A stretch of 64,000 nucleotides of DNA from Mycoplasmatota bacterium (GTDB lineage Bacteria; Bacillota_I; Bacilli_A; Izemoplasmatales; Hujiaoplasmataceae), in NCBI GenBank assembly GCA_016342455.1, contig JAEIOE010000005.1:1-64000 (forward strand). The letters run 5' to 3'. Position numbers and translations under genes: made by a program. Every line of letters begins with the position of its first letter. The first letter of the stretch is position 1. This document shows, in pieces, positions 57,008 to 64,000 of the stretch. Below the pieces are notes generated by a model. It was not told where the DNA came from and did not search any database. It was given only the letters and a program-made list of their open reading frames with translations.

Positions 57008-57580
57008 GAAGATTTTTATGCATATTGTTGAAACACTCCAGTAATGTATTCAGACATAAGCGGATATTCATTTAAAAGTATATTTAATGATATCCGTGTT
57101 TGGTGGAATTCTGTACCAGATAATGTGGGTTATAAGTCTTCTGGTAGCTCAGTATGGAAATACGTTGGTTCAGCATTACTTGGTGTAGGAATGAGTGGGG
57201 GCTCTAATTACTTCGATTATGCAGGAAAACTTATTACATGGAACAGAGGAAACTTATATGGAGCAGTTTCATCATCCTTAACTTGGATTGGAGGAGGAAT
57301 AACAATTCTTTCTATGCTCTATGAATATGGAGAAATATGGAACTCTGACAATGGTAATACTAATGGAAATAGGCTAATAAAATGCTTAATTGAAACAACC
57401 AAAACAGTATCGACAATATTTGCTATAAGTGGTTTCGCTACAATCGCAGGGGCGTCACTAGCTGCAACGGGAACACTCTTAGCAACTCCAGTCATTCTGG
57501 CTGCTGTTGCAGTTATAGGGGTTGTATTAATTGTAAATTATGGGGCAGATTGGTTATATGATGAGCTTGATATAGAGTGA
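57008..57580 (+). CDS. Orphan Rhs tip with glycine-rich, pore-like domain
   Basis: One frame from 57014 reads FYAYC, a TGA at 57029-57031, then NTPVMYSDISG: the Rhs core boundary (YAYCGNNPVMYxDPSG) with its Gly GGA turned into TGA. Translation can start at ATG 57044 (VMYSDISG methionine), giving 178 residues. The variable domain has Gly-rich segments and long hydrophobic stretches near its end (IFAISGFATIAGASLAATGT, LLATPVILAAVAVIGVVLIV), suggesting membrane insertion. A two-helix membrane protein follows 12 bases on, as immunity partner. No Rhs body is present. Confidence 0.65.
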
Positions 57581-57592
57581 AAGGGGAATAAC

Positions 57593-58006
57593 ATGACTAC
57601 TTATAAGTACAAAAAACATATAGTAATAGTTCAATATATTTTTGTTGGAACGGTTATTCCGGTAATAGCTTTACTATCAACTTTGAGATTATTTTCCATA
57701 GAAAGATTAAATCAAAATGTGATTATTACACTTTTTATAGTATGGTTATTATTTAATTTCGGACTTGTTGTGACACTTTTACATAAACTAATTGTTAGTC
57801 ACGACGCATTATGCAATAAACTTATCATTGGATCTAATACAATAAAATGGAGAGAAGTTAATTCAATTAAATTTAGAGCATTCAGAAAGAGAATAACTAT
57901 TCAACAAGATGATAAAAAGAGAATAGTGATATGCTCTGATTACAATGACTTTGAAAAACTATGCATTCAAATATGGGAGTTGTTAAAAGACTTCGGAAAA
58001 GAGTAG
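57593..58006 (+). CDS. Two-helix membrane immunity protein with PH-like domain
   Basis: GGGG lies before ATG 57593. 137 residues: two N-terminal membrane helices (about 10-30 and 42-62) and a soluble ~70-residue domain (IKWREVNSIKFRAFRKRITI) like bacterial PH domains (YcxB-type). It sits directly behind the Rhs tip 57044-57580 and shares its plan with 58817-59248. Immunity by blocking a membrane toxin is inferred from layout. Confidence 0.65.
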   Translation: MTTYKYKKHIVIVQYIFVGTVIPVIALLSTLRLFSIERLNQNVIITLFIVWLLFNFGLVVTLLHKLIVSHDALCNKLIIGSNTIKWREVNSIKFRAFRKRITIQQDDKKRIVICSDYNDFEKLCIQIWELLKDFGKE

Positions 58007-58241
58007 ATTATTCCAAGAGATTTAGAAATATATTTTAGAAATTTAATGAAAAATGTTTAGGGAAAGATATTATTTTATGTCTAATAAAACCTATAAACAG
58101 ATTTCTTTTCTTATGAATCTACAATTATATAGATTGTCAAAAATTTGCAATAGAATACTTTTTTAAAATGAAGTCAACTTAAAGAAGACCAACCCAAAAG
58201 CACTTATTTGAGGGGCGTTTCACATTTATTGACAAGGTGTA

Positions 58242-58817
58242 GTGCTTATGTCTGAATACATTACTCCAGTAATGTATTCAGACATAAGCGGAACCTATGC
58301 GGTTTTTAATAATTATATAGGTGGATCTCATTCGTTAGCAAATCATGTGAACAAAACAAGTCAATCATTTAAATTGATTTATGATCCTTATATAAGTACA
58401 ATTTTGGGTAATGTGTCCTACACAATCACTGAATCAGATAAAACCGCTAGTTTATTTTATACTTATTCGAGTTTTGGAACAGCATCTGCTAAATATGGAG
58501 CGGGTATTAATTTAGCTGGTTGGATTGGATTATATGGGTTTGTTTCAACTCCAGGGGATTTCGGTATGGGTGTTCAAATAACGCCGTGGGTCCATGCATC
58601 AGGACAAATAGGTTTGAGTGGTATAGGAGTTTCAGTAGGAATTAATATTGGGAATACAGCACATGATATTTCGGTTAATGTTGGTTGGGTAACTGTTGGC
58701 ATTTTTGTAATAGCTACTTTACCAATTCCAGGAGCAAGAGCTGTTGCAACTACAGCTGCAGCAATCATTATTGTGGTTGGTATTATTCAATATGGAGATG
58801 GAGGATATTACTTCTAA
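58242..58817 (+). CDS. Orphan Rhs tip with amphipathic/glycine domain
   Basis: ITPVMYSDISG near the start is the Rhs core boundary; ATG 58242, 58248 or 58272 could start translation, none with a clear site. The ~180-residue variable part has alternating hydrophobic residues and glycine (GAGINLAGWIGLYGFV, GMGVQITPWVHASGQIGLSG) and two hydrophobic stretches at the end, again pointing to membrane activity. It is unrelated in sequence to the tip at 57044 beyond the boundary motif. Its stop overlaps the immunity start by one base. Confidence 0.65.
   Translation: MLMSEYITPVMYSDISGTYAVFNNYIGGSHSLANHVNKTSQSFKLIYDPYISTILGNVSYTITESDKTASLFYTYSSFGTASAKYGAGINLAGWIGLYGFVSTPGDFGMGVQITPWVHASGQIGLSGIGVSVGINIGNTAHDISVNVGWVTVGIFVIATLPIPGARAVATTAAAIIIVVGIIQYGDGGYYF
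58244..58289. repeat. Perfect 19-base inverted repeat at an Rhs core boundary
   Basis: GCTTATGTCTGAATACATT (58244-58262) and its exact reverse complement (58271-58289) flank ACTCCAGT, itself partly self-complementary. The right arm encodes VMYSDIS of the toxin tip; the left arm looks like a distorted AYC-L-N stretch of the Rhs core. Confidence 0.9.
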
Positions 58818-59248
58818 TGGTACAAGATATTACTTATTATGAGAATACATATAAATATAGACAGAGGATTATAATAGCGGCAATTTTGTTTGTTATTGGT
58901 TTTGTTATTGGTGTTTGTGCGATAATTGTATATCATATTATAAAGCCTATTGATGTTTTAGAAATTTATCAACCAAAAGGAGAAGAGTTTCTCATTACTA
59001 TAATATGTATGGTTTTCTCGATTCTCTTTGGTGTTTCAGCATATAGATTAAATAACTATGTACAATCCATTCATATAGACAAAAGCGATATTAGATTAGT
59101 TGTTAAAAAAAAGGAAATAACTTTATGTAAATCCGATTTAGAGAATTTTCAAATTCGTATAAATTACTTGTTTCAAATAGAATATATTCTAAATTTTAAA
59201 AATATAACTAATGTACTTATCATATCAAGTAAAAGAAGGGTATATTAA
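58817..59248 (+). CDS. Two-helix membrane immunity protein, short form
   Basis: ATG 58817 overlaps the toxin stop (TAATG), so translation is coupled. 143 residues with two helices (about 18-42 and 55-75) and a truncated PH-like domain (YVQSIHIDKSDIRLVVKKKE), ending at SKRRVY, about 20 residues earlier than the 57593 protein. The longer frame opening at 58685 is out of place and overlaps the toxin. Confidence 0.65.
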   Translation: MVQDITYYENTYKYRQRIIIAAILFVIGFVIGVCAIIVYHIIKPIDVLEIYQPKGEEFLITIICMVFSILFGVSAYRLNNYVQSIHIDKSDIRLVVKKKEITLCKSDLENFQIRINYLFQIEYILNFKNITNVLIISSKRRVY

Positions 59249-59417
59249 ATATTCTAAATAGTATTATTAAGCAAAACAAAGAACAAACTAAGATTTGAGT
59301 TGGAAAAACACTGTTTTACAGAGAAATAAGAAATAGGATAACATAAATATTTCAATAAATAATTATCTATGAAAATAAGGACAGGTTAAAGAAGCGTGTT
59401 GTTAAGATGTATTTTAG

Positions 59418-59489
59418 ACATATTGACAATATGGAATGCTTATGTCTGACTACATGACTCCTGTGATGTTACAGTATTCCATTACATAA
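59418..59489 (+). other. Rhs core-boundary scrap
   Basis: ATTGACAA ... TGCTTATGTCTGACTACATG lines up with 58228-58262 and reads MSDYMTPVM, then stops at 59489. It is a third relic of the boundary, without toxin or immunity gene. The remaining part of the gene-free stretch 59249-59657 shows nothing else. Confidence 0.55.
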
Positions 59490-59657
59490 CAACAGTTTTT
59501 TAATCTGAAGACAAGTGCATATTACAACATTTAAGAATAAATATGTTATTGGCTTTAAAACTTCATAATATTCAGTTTTTTTAAATTGTATGTTAATAAT
59601 TTGATGTATGTATTCTATACTATAAATTGCATTAGTTTTGTTTGCTAACCTAAAAAC

Positions 59658-59686
59658 TTGTAAATATAACATTTTTTTGGTATAAT
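59658..59686 (+). promoter_or_regulatory. Promoter of the ATPase gene
   Basis: TTGTAA (59658-59663), 17 bases, TATAAT (59681-59686) with TGG ahead (extended -10). Confidence 0.75.
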
Positions 59687-59703
59687 ACTGTTGAGGTGAT
59701 AAT

Positions 59704-60894
59704 ATGCTAAAAAGATCAATGTACATGAATACTTTAATTGATTGTATAGATAATGGAATGGTTAAACTTTTAGTAGGAGTTAGAAGAAGTGGAAAATCAA
59801 CACTGCTAAAAATGCTTATAAAACATATGCTTGACAATAAAATAAAATCCGATCAGATTATTGAAATCAATTATGAAATGATTGAATATGATTATCTAAA
59901 AGATAAGAATACGCTTCATGACTATGTTTCAAAACGTGTACACCCTAGTAAAAAAACTTATCTATTTATAGACGAAGTTCAGGAGATACCTGAGTGGGCT
60001 AGAGTAGTTAACTCATTGAAAGTAACTTTTAATATAGATATATATGTTACAGGATCAAATGCAAGAGTATTCACAGGAGAACACCTAACGTTTTTAGCTG
60101 GAAGATATATATCTATTAATGTCTATCCTTTAAGTTTTGCTGAATTGTGTAGTTTTTTAGGTGAAAAGAGTAGTATTAACAAATATAACGACTTTTTAGA
60201 TAGTAGTTTTCCAGGAATAGTATTACAACAAAATAAGAAATTAAAAAGCATTATGAAGCAAGATTTATTTGATACAATATTTGAAAGAGATATTATATTG
60301 CGAGGTAAAATTAGAAATGAAAGTATCTTCTTCAAAGTAGCTCGATTTATTTTGGAACACATCGGTTCTATGATTTCTATAAATAAAATTCGAAACACAT
60401 TAGTTTCAAATAGTAATAACGTATCTTATGAAGCAGTAGATAATTATATAAATCTAATGGTTAAGTCATACTTTTTATATCCTTGTTATAGATATGATAT
60501 TAAAGGTAAAGAGATATTAAAGACAAATAACAAATTCTATGTTGTAGACTTTGGTATTAGACAAAAAATTATACCTAACTCCGAAACTAACACAGGAAGA
60601 ATTTTGGAAAATTTTATTTTTCTTGAATTGGTTAAACATGGATATAATGTGTATGTTGGTAAAGTTGGAAGAGATCACGAGATAGATTTTGTTGCAACAA
60701 AGGATAATAAAAAGATGTACATACAAGTATCTGAATCCATAATTAATCCCACTACAAGAGAGAGAGAAATAAAACCTTTTAAACAAATTAAAGATATGGG
60801 AGACCGCTTAATAGTTTCACTGGATACTATTAAGTATAAATCTGAATATTTTAATCATGTATCTCTATTGGAGTTCATTGATATTATTGAATAA
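59704..60894 (+). CDS. AAA ATPase with DUF4143 domain
   Basis: 396 residues. N-terminal AAA_14 domain with Walker A GVRRSGKSTLLKML and Walker B TYLFIDEVQEIPEW, sensor YVTGSNARVF, then a DUF4143 domain with a PD-(D/E)xK-like end (GRDHEIDFVATKDNKKMYIQV). These proteins are common in accessory regions; suggested roles include DNA-related or toxin-linked functions but none is established. GAGGTG before ATG 59704; alone in its unit. Confidence 0.85.
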   Translation: MLKRSMYMNTLIDCIDNGMVKLLVGVRRSGKSTLLKMLIKHMLDNKIKSDQIIEINYEMIEYDYLKDKNTLHDYVSKRVHPSKKTYLFIDEVQEIPEWARVVNSLKVTFNIDIYVTGSNARVFTGEHLTFLAGRYISINVYPLSFAELCSFLGEKSSINKYNDFLDSSFPGIVLQQNKKLKSIMKQDLFDTIFERDIILRGKIRNESIFFKVARFILEHIGSMISINKIRNTLVSNSNNVSYEAVDNYINLMVKSYFLYPCYRYDIKGKEILKTNNKFYVVDFGIRQKIIPNSETNTGRILENFIFLELVKHGYNVYVGKVGRDHEIDFVATKDNKKMYIQVSESIINPTTREREIKPFKQIKDMGDRLIVSLDTIKYKSEYFNHVSLLEFIDIIE

Positions 60895-60907
60895 TATATA
60901 CTTTTTC

Positions 60908-60940
60908 AATTTTGCTAACAATCCAGTCATGTATATAGAT
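60908..60940 (+). other. Rhs core-boundary scrap after the ATPase
   Basis: The frame reads NFANNPVMYID, the canonical Rhs core end (NNPVMYxD), with no further open toxin. Fourth such relic between 57 and 61 kb. Confidence 0.6.
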
Positions 60941-60960
60941 ACAATTTACATAATATCATC

Positions 60961-60989
60961 AAAACAGAAGATTTTACTTCTGTTTTTTT
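60961..60989 (+). terminator. Terminator
   Basis: AACAGAAG pairs with CTTCTGTT, seven T residues follow. Confidence 0.85.
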
Positions 60990-61024
60990 ATAAAAAAACT
61001 GCGGATATTTGGTATAATACATAT

Positions 61025-61909
61025 ATGGAAGAAATATACGCAAAAACTATTCTACAAAGAAGTAAAGCCTCAATGGATGGCTGGATTTATCAAGACTATA
61101 ACATGAACCTTTATCGTGGTTGTTCACATGGATGTATCTACTGTGATTCCAGGTCTCTTTGTTATGGAATTGATAACTTTGATTTAGTAAAACCGAAGAA
61201 AGATGCTATAAAGATACTTGAATTAGAGTTGATGTCCAAAAGAATTAAAGGAGTGTGTGCTATGGGGTCGATGTCTGATCCATATAATCCTTTGGAAAAG
61301 AAATTAGAATTAACAAGAAATGCACTTAAACTATTCTACAAATATGGATTTGGTACGTCCGTTATTACAAAAAGCGCTATGGTTACAAGGGATATAGATT
61401 TATTCAAACTAATAAATATAAACAAATCAGTTATTGTCAATATAACAATTACGACAGTGGACAATGAATTACAAAAACTAATCGAACCAAACTCATCAAC
61501 TACTCTTGAGAGATTTAAAGCAATTAAACAATTAAACGAAGCAGGGATAAAAGCTGGCCTTATGTTAATGCCTATTCTTCCATATATCAATGATTCAATA
61601 GAGAATTTAGATAAACTAATCGAATTAGCAAGAGAATACAAGGCTCATCACATCTTTGCAATCTTTGGAGTAACTTTAAGAGATAGACAAAGAGAATATT
61701 ACTATAAACATCTAAAAAAACTCTTTCCTGGAATTGTTGACAAATATAAAGAAAACTACGGTGAATCTTACTCTTGTCAATCACCAAACGCAAAAATGCT
61801 ATACGAACATCTCACTAAGAAATGTGAAGAGTATAAGATACTTTATAAGATAAAATCCATCAATGAAAGTTTCCTAAAAATCCCCAAGCAGCTTGCTTTA
61901 GAACTATGA
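61025..61909 (+). CDS. Radical SAM protein, SPL-like family
   Basis: ATG 61025 (MEEIYAKTILQRSKASM) is the natural start; 294 residues. Motif C-x3-C-x2-C in YRGCSHGCIYCDSRS, CAMGSMSDPYNPLEKKLELT and ITKSAMVTRDIDLF match the SplB-related/Rv2578c-type radical SAM family. The substrate is unknown; relatives are linked to DNA or nucleotide repair. A TATAAT with extended -10 (61013-61018) sits only seven bases before the ATG, which implies a leaderless mRNA. Confidence 0.88.
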   Translation: MEEIYAKTILQRSKASMDGWIYQDYNMNLYRGCSHGCIYCDSRSLCYGIDNFDLVKPKKDAIKILELELMSKRIKGVCAMGSMSDPYNPLEKKLELTRNALKLFYKYGFGTSVITKSAMVTRDIDLFKLININKSVIVNITITTVDNELQKLIEPNSSTTLERFKAIKQLNEAGIKAGLMLMPILPYINDSIENLDKLIELAREYKAHHIFAIFGVTLRDRQREYYYKHLKKLFPGIVDKYKENYGESYSCQSPNAKMLYEHLTKKCEEYKILYKIKSINESFLKIPKQLALEL

Positions 61910-61941
61910 ATCCAATTTTTTGGATTCTTTTTATTTTACTA

Positions 61942-61970
61942 TTTACATTACAATTAAAATGCGGTATAAT
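61942..61970 (+). promoter_or_regulatory. Promoter of the PadR-Wadjet operon, with partial palindrome
   Basis: TTTACA (61942-61947), 17 bases, TATAAT (61965-61970). TTATGTAT ... TTGCATAA (61980-62003) just downstream could be a PadR operator, seven of eight bases at best. Confidence 0.65.
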
Positions 61971-62030
61971 ATAAACACGTTATGTATAAAATGTTATTGC
62001 ATAAACAGTTTATATAGAGGAGGTGAGATA

Positions 62031-62381
62031 ATGACGAATTCTGGTGAATATATAAGAGGCTTTACAAATTATATTATTCTTTCTATTTTAAGTGAATTTG
62101 ATAGTTACGGCTATGAAATAACGAAGATAATTGAATCAGTAAGCAAACAAAACTTTCAGCTTACTGAAGCAACACTATATATTGCTCTTAAGAAGATGAA
62201 GCAGAATGAATTAATAAATAGTTATTCTAGTAAGAACAAAAAAGGAATGAATAGACGTTATTATCAAATTACTCCAAAAGGCAAAGAGAAGCTGAAACTT
62301 TTTAGAAAAGATTGGGTAATGATTGAAGCTACCTTATCAACACTAGTTAGTGGCAGTTTTAAATATAATAAAGAAAAATAG
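62031..62381 (+). CDS. PadR-family regulator heading the Wadjet operon
   Basis: AGAGGAGGT lies seven bases before ATG 62031, far better than any upstream start. 116 residues with a winged helix (FTNYIILSILSEFDSYGYEI, TKIIESV, TEATLYIALKKMKQNELI, RRYYQITPKG). jetA starts 11 bases after its stop. It probably controls the defence operon, a link not usual in textbook Wadjet loci. Confidence 0.9.
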   Translation: MTNSGEYIRGFTNYIILSILSEFDSYGYEITKIIESVSKQNFQLTEATLYIALKKMKQNELINSYSSKNKKGMNRRYYQITPKGKEKLKLFRKDWVMIEATLSTLVSGSFKYNKEK

Positions 62382-62392
62382 GATGTGATATT

Positions 62393-63796
62393 ATGGATTT
62401 ATACAACATTATACCAAAGCAATTCTTCAGTCCCTTATGCAGCAAGAACCAAAAAGTTTATTTAGCTTGTATTTTAGAATTATTCAAGGTCTATGAAAAA
62501 GGTTCTATTTTAGGTATGGAGAAGACATTAGCAAAACAAACAATCATGGATTACCTTGAGCTACATCCAATAGATGAAGAAATTGAAGGAACGGAAGCAG
62601 AACAAGAAATTACAAACAGAGACAGAGCTAATCAGATTCTGAGAAGATTAGAAGAATGCGAATGGATTGATGTCGATGTTAATAATGACTATGAAGAGCA
62701 AATCAACTTTAGAGACTATGCAATTACAGTCATTCAAGCCTTCAGAGACATTTCTACAGATTCTATCTATGGGGATTCATCAGAAGATCATGAATTCAGA
62801 GGTTATATCTATACTGTATACACACTGCTTTTAAATGATCATCATGAATACGGAATGGTTGTTGAACAAGTTAATCGCAATACAGTTGCCTTTGTAAGAG
62901 AGATAAGAAAACTAGATTCTCGTTTAAAATTCTATATTAAAAGTATTGTAGAAAACGCTGAAATCAAAGACTTAATCAATGTGCTAGTAAACTATAAGGT
63001 AGAACTTGCTGATCAAGCTTATCGTAAATTAAAAACAAGTGATAACATCAACAAGTATCGTTCTGAGATTATTAAGACTTTAGAGACTTACCAATCTGAT
63101 CCAGTTATTATGGAACTTATCGCAAGAGACTTCTTAGTGAAATCTAGTAATAATCATGACCTAGCAATGATGAGAGCTAATAAGCGAATTGACGATATGA
63201 TTGATATCTATAATTCTATTGATTACATCATTGATGAAATTGACAATAAAAACAAAATTTATGTCAATTCAACCATTTCAAAAATTAAGTTCTTATTATC
63301 AGATGATGAATCAGTAATCACGAAACTTACTTCCATTTTGAAATATTTCTCAGGAGAAGTAAAACAAAGAAAAACGAAGAAAGCACTCCTTAATGTAGAA
63401 CCATTATTTAATATAACGAACTATTCACAAATAAGTAATCATTCTTTATATACACCAAGAGGATTCTATAAACGAGTTGAATCTCAATTCCTATTAGAAA
63501 ACAATGGTGGACCTGGTATTAAACTTCAAGAAGCTTTCTATAAGGAGTTTGAACGAAACTATTCAGAAGATGTTATCAATAAATATTTAAGTGATTACTT
63601 CCAAGAAAATGCTTTAATTAAAGCATCAGAGATAATAAGAGATGATATGTCTGATGAAGCAGTACTTAAATTACTATACATTCTAGTATATTCGGGTGAC
63701 GAACTTGATTACTACATTAAACCATTACACAAAGAAATAGAACATACTAGATTTAAATTAGTTGATTTCGAAATTATAAGGGGGATAGAAGAATGA
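62393..63796 (+). CDS. jetA: Wadjet anti-plasmid system protein JetA (DUF5716)
   Basis: 467 residues. The sequence matches the DUF5716/JetA pattern: MDLYNIIPKQFFSPLCSKNQ, winged-helix N-terminal segment, then long helices (RKLDSRLKFYIKSIVENAEI) and LFNITNYSQISNHSLYTPRGFYKRV. In Wadjet, JetA is the kleisin-like subunit of an SMC complex (JetABC) that extrudes loops on circular plasmids so that JetD cuts them. Ends in TGA overlapping jetB (ATGA). Confidence 0.88.
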   Translation: MDLYNIIPKQFFSPLCSKNQKVYLACILELFKVYEKGSILGMEKTLAKQTIMDYLELHPIDEEIEGTEAEQEITNRDRANQILRRLEECEWIDVDVNNDYEEQINFRDYAITVIQAFRDISTDSIYGDSSEDHEFRGYIYTVYTLLLNDHHEYGMVVEQVNRNTVAFVREIRKLDSRLKFYIKSIVENAEIKDLINVLVNYKVELADQAYRKLKTSDNINKYRSEIIKTLETYQSDPVIMELIARDFLVKSSNNHDLAMMRANKRIDDMIDIYNSIDYIIDEIDNKNKIYVNSTISKIKFLLSDDESVITKLTSILKYFSGEVKQRKTKKALLNVEPLFNITNYSQISNHSLYTPRGFYKRVESQFLLENNGGPGIKLQEAFYKEFERNYSEDVINKYLSDYFQENALIKASEIIRDDMSDEAVLKLLYILVYSGDELDYYIKPLHKEIEHTRFKLVDFEIIRGIEE

Positions 63797-64000
63797 TACT
63801 TGAAAACTTTGAAGAACTAAATGCCTCACAAAAGAATATGTTTGCTAGAACATGTTTAAGGCTATTACAAACGGGATTCTTAGCCCGTGATAAACATGAC
63901 AATAAGGATATGTATTACTTCTTGATCAGCTATAAGAAATATTTTGATGAATACTTTGAAATTATGAACTACGAAATAGTACTAAATAGAGATGCAGGAG
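63793..64000 (+). CDS. jetB: Wadjet protein JetB (DUF4194), partial
   Basis: The frame opens at ATG 63793, overlapping jetA by four bases, and runs off the window: MILENFEELNASQKNMFART, then LRLLQTGFLARDKHDNKDMY and further. The Gln-rich helix and F-L-A-R segment fit the KITE-like JetB of DUF4194. jetC (SMC-like) and jetD should follow outside. Confidence 0.82.
   Translation, partial: MILENFEELNASQKNMFARTCLRLLQTGFLARDKHDNKDMYYFLISYKKYFDEYFEIMNYEIVLNRDAG

Noticed and set aside
58685-59248. Longer open frame with a Cys/Ser-rich start (MGNCWHFCNSYF)
   Set aside because: The first 44 codons lie within the toxin tip in another frame and look like a shadow; the real start is ATG 58817, which overlaps the toxin stop.

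Overview
The window is AT-rich DNA from a low-GC Gram-positive-type bacterium. TGA works as a normal stop in many genes: the ROK kinase/MBL overlap, the sigma factor and jetA all end in TGA, so the mycoplasma code is not used. The gene set resembles free-living Mollicutes relatives (Izemoplasma or Haloplasma type) or a nearby Bacillota lineage: lipoproteins and single-membrane secretion signals, CIRCE/HrcA, a split GcvP, a DUF1015-serC-serA cluster and a CotH lipoprotein without visible sporulation genes. This placement is inference, not proof.

The left arm (1 to about 13.9 kb) is an accessory island. It opens with broken insertion sequences: an IS110 transposase fragment and two fused copies of an IS3-family element. 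One IS end has cut into an Rhs-type toxin tip. Next come orphan toxin tips with their immunity genes, including two paralogous pairs (2273-3189 and 8582-9771), a third toxin tail/immunity pair (3191-3577) and a DUF5071-type gene. A secreted subtilase/lipoprotein locus and a radical SAM-SPASM maturase operon with a large secreted partner follow. Five copies of a ~75-130 bp intergenic unit, each with a well spaced promoter between two direct repeats and four of them ending in a terminator, punctuate this arm and are seen nowhere else in the window. Short tRNA-3'-end-like sequences at 8.25 kb hint at an old integration site.

The middle (14-56.9 kb) is mostly chromosomal housekeeping: CotH-like lipoprotein, patatin, NUDIX, aldehyde dehydrogenase, YedK, O-antigen ligase-like protein, CDF transporter, PadR/HAAS membrane pair, ECF sigma with its membrane partner, acyl-CoA ligase with TetR, Fic-like protein, lipoate ligase with gcvT-H-PA-PB, ispG, MMPL exporter, a radical SAM aminomutase whose substrate residues match glutamate 2,3-aminomutase, branched-chain aminotransferase, gdhA-DUF1015-serC-serA, rpmG, ROK kinase, and hrcA-grpE-dnaK-dnaJ under a double CIRCE. 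The amino-acid genes link together: GdhA makes glutamate, the aminomutase can turn it into beta-glutamate, SerC uses glutamate as amino donor, and the serine/glycine and glycine-cleavage enzymes feed one-carbon metabolism. The ilvE and gdhA promoters both carry a CcpA-like cre palindrome between -35 and -10.

The right arm (57-64 kb) is a second accessory region. It holds at least two more orphan Rhs tips, each with a two-helix membrane immunity protein, and further scraps of the Rhs core motif. Then come a DUF4143-type ATPase, a radical SAM protein and a PadR-headed Wadjet (jetA, start of jetB) anti-plasmid operon that runs off the end. The exchange of orphan, membrane-active Rhs tips plus the punctuating promoter units is the least ordinary biology here.
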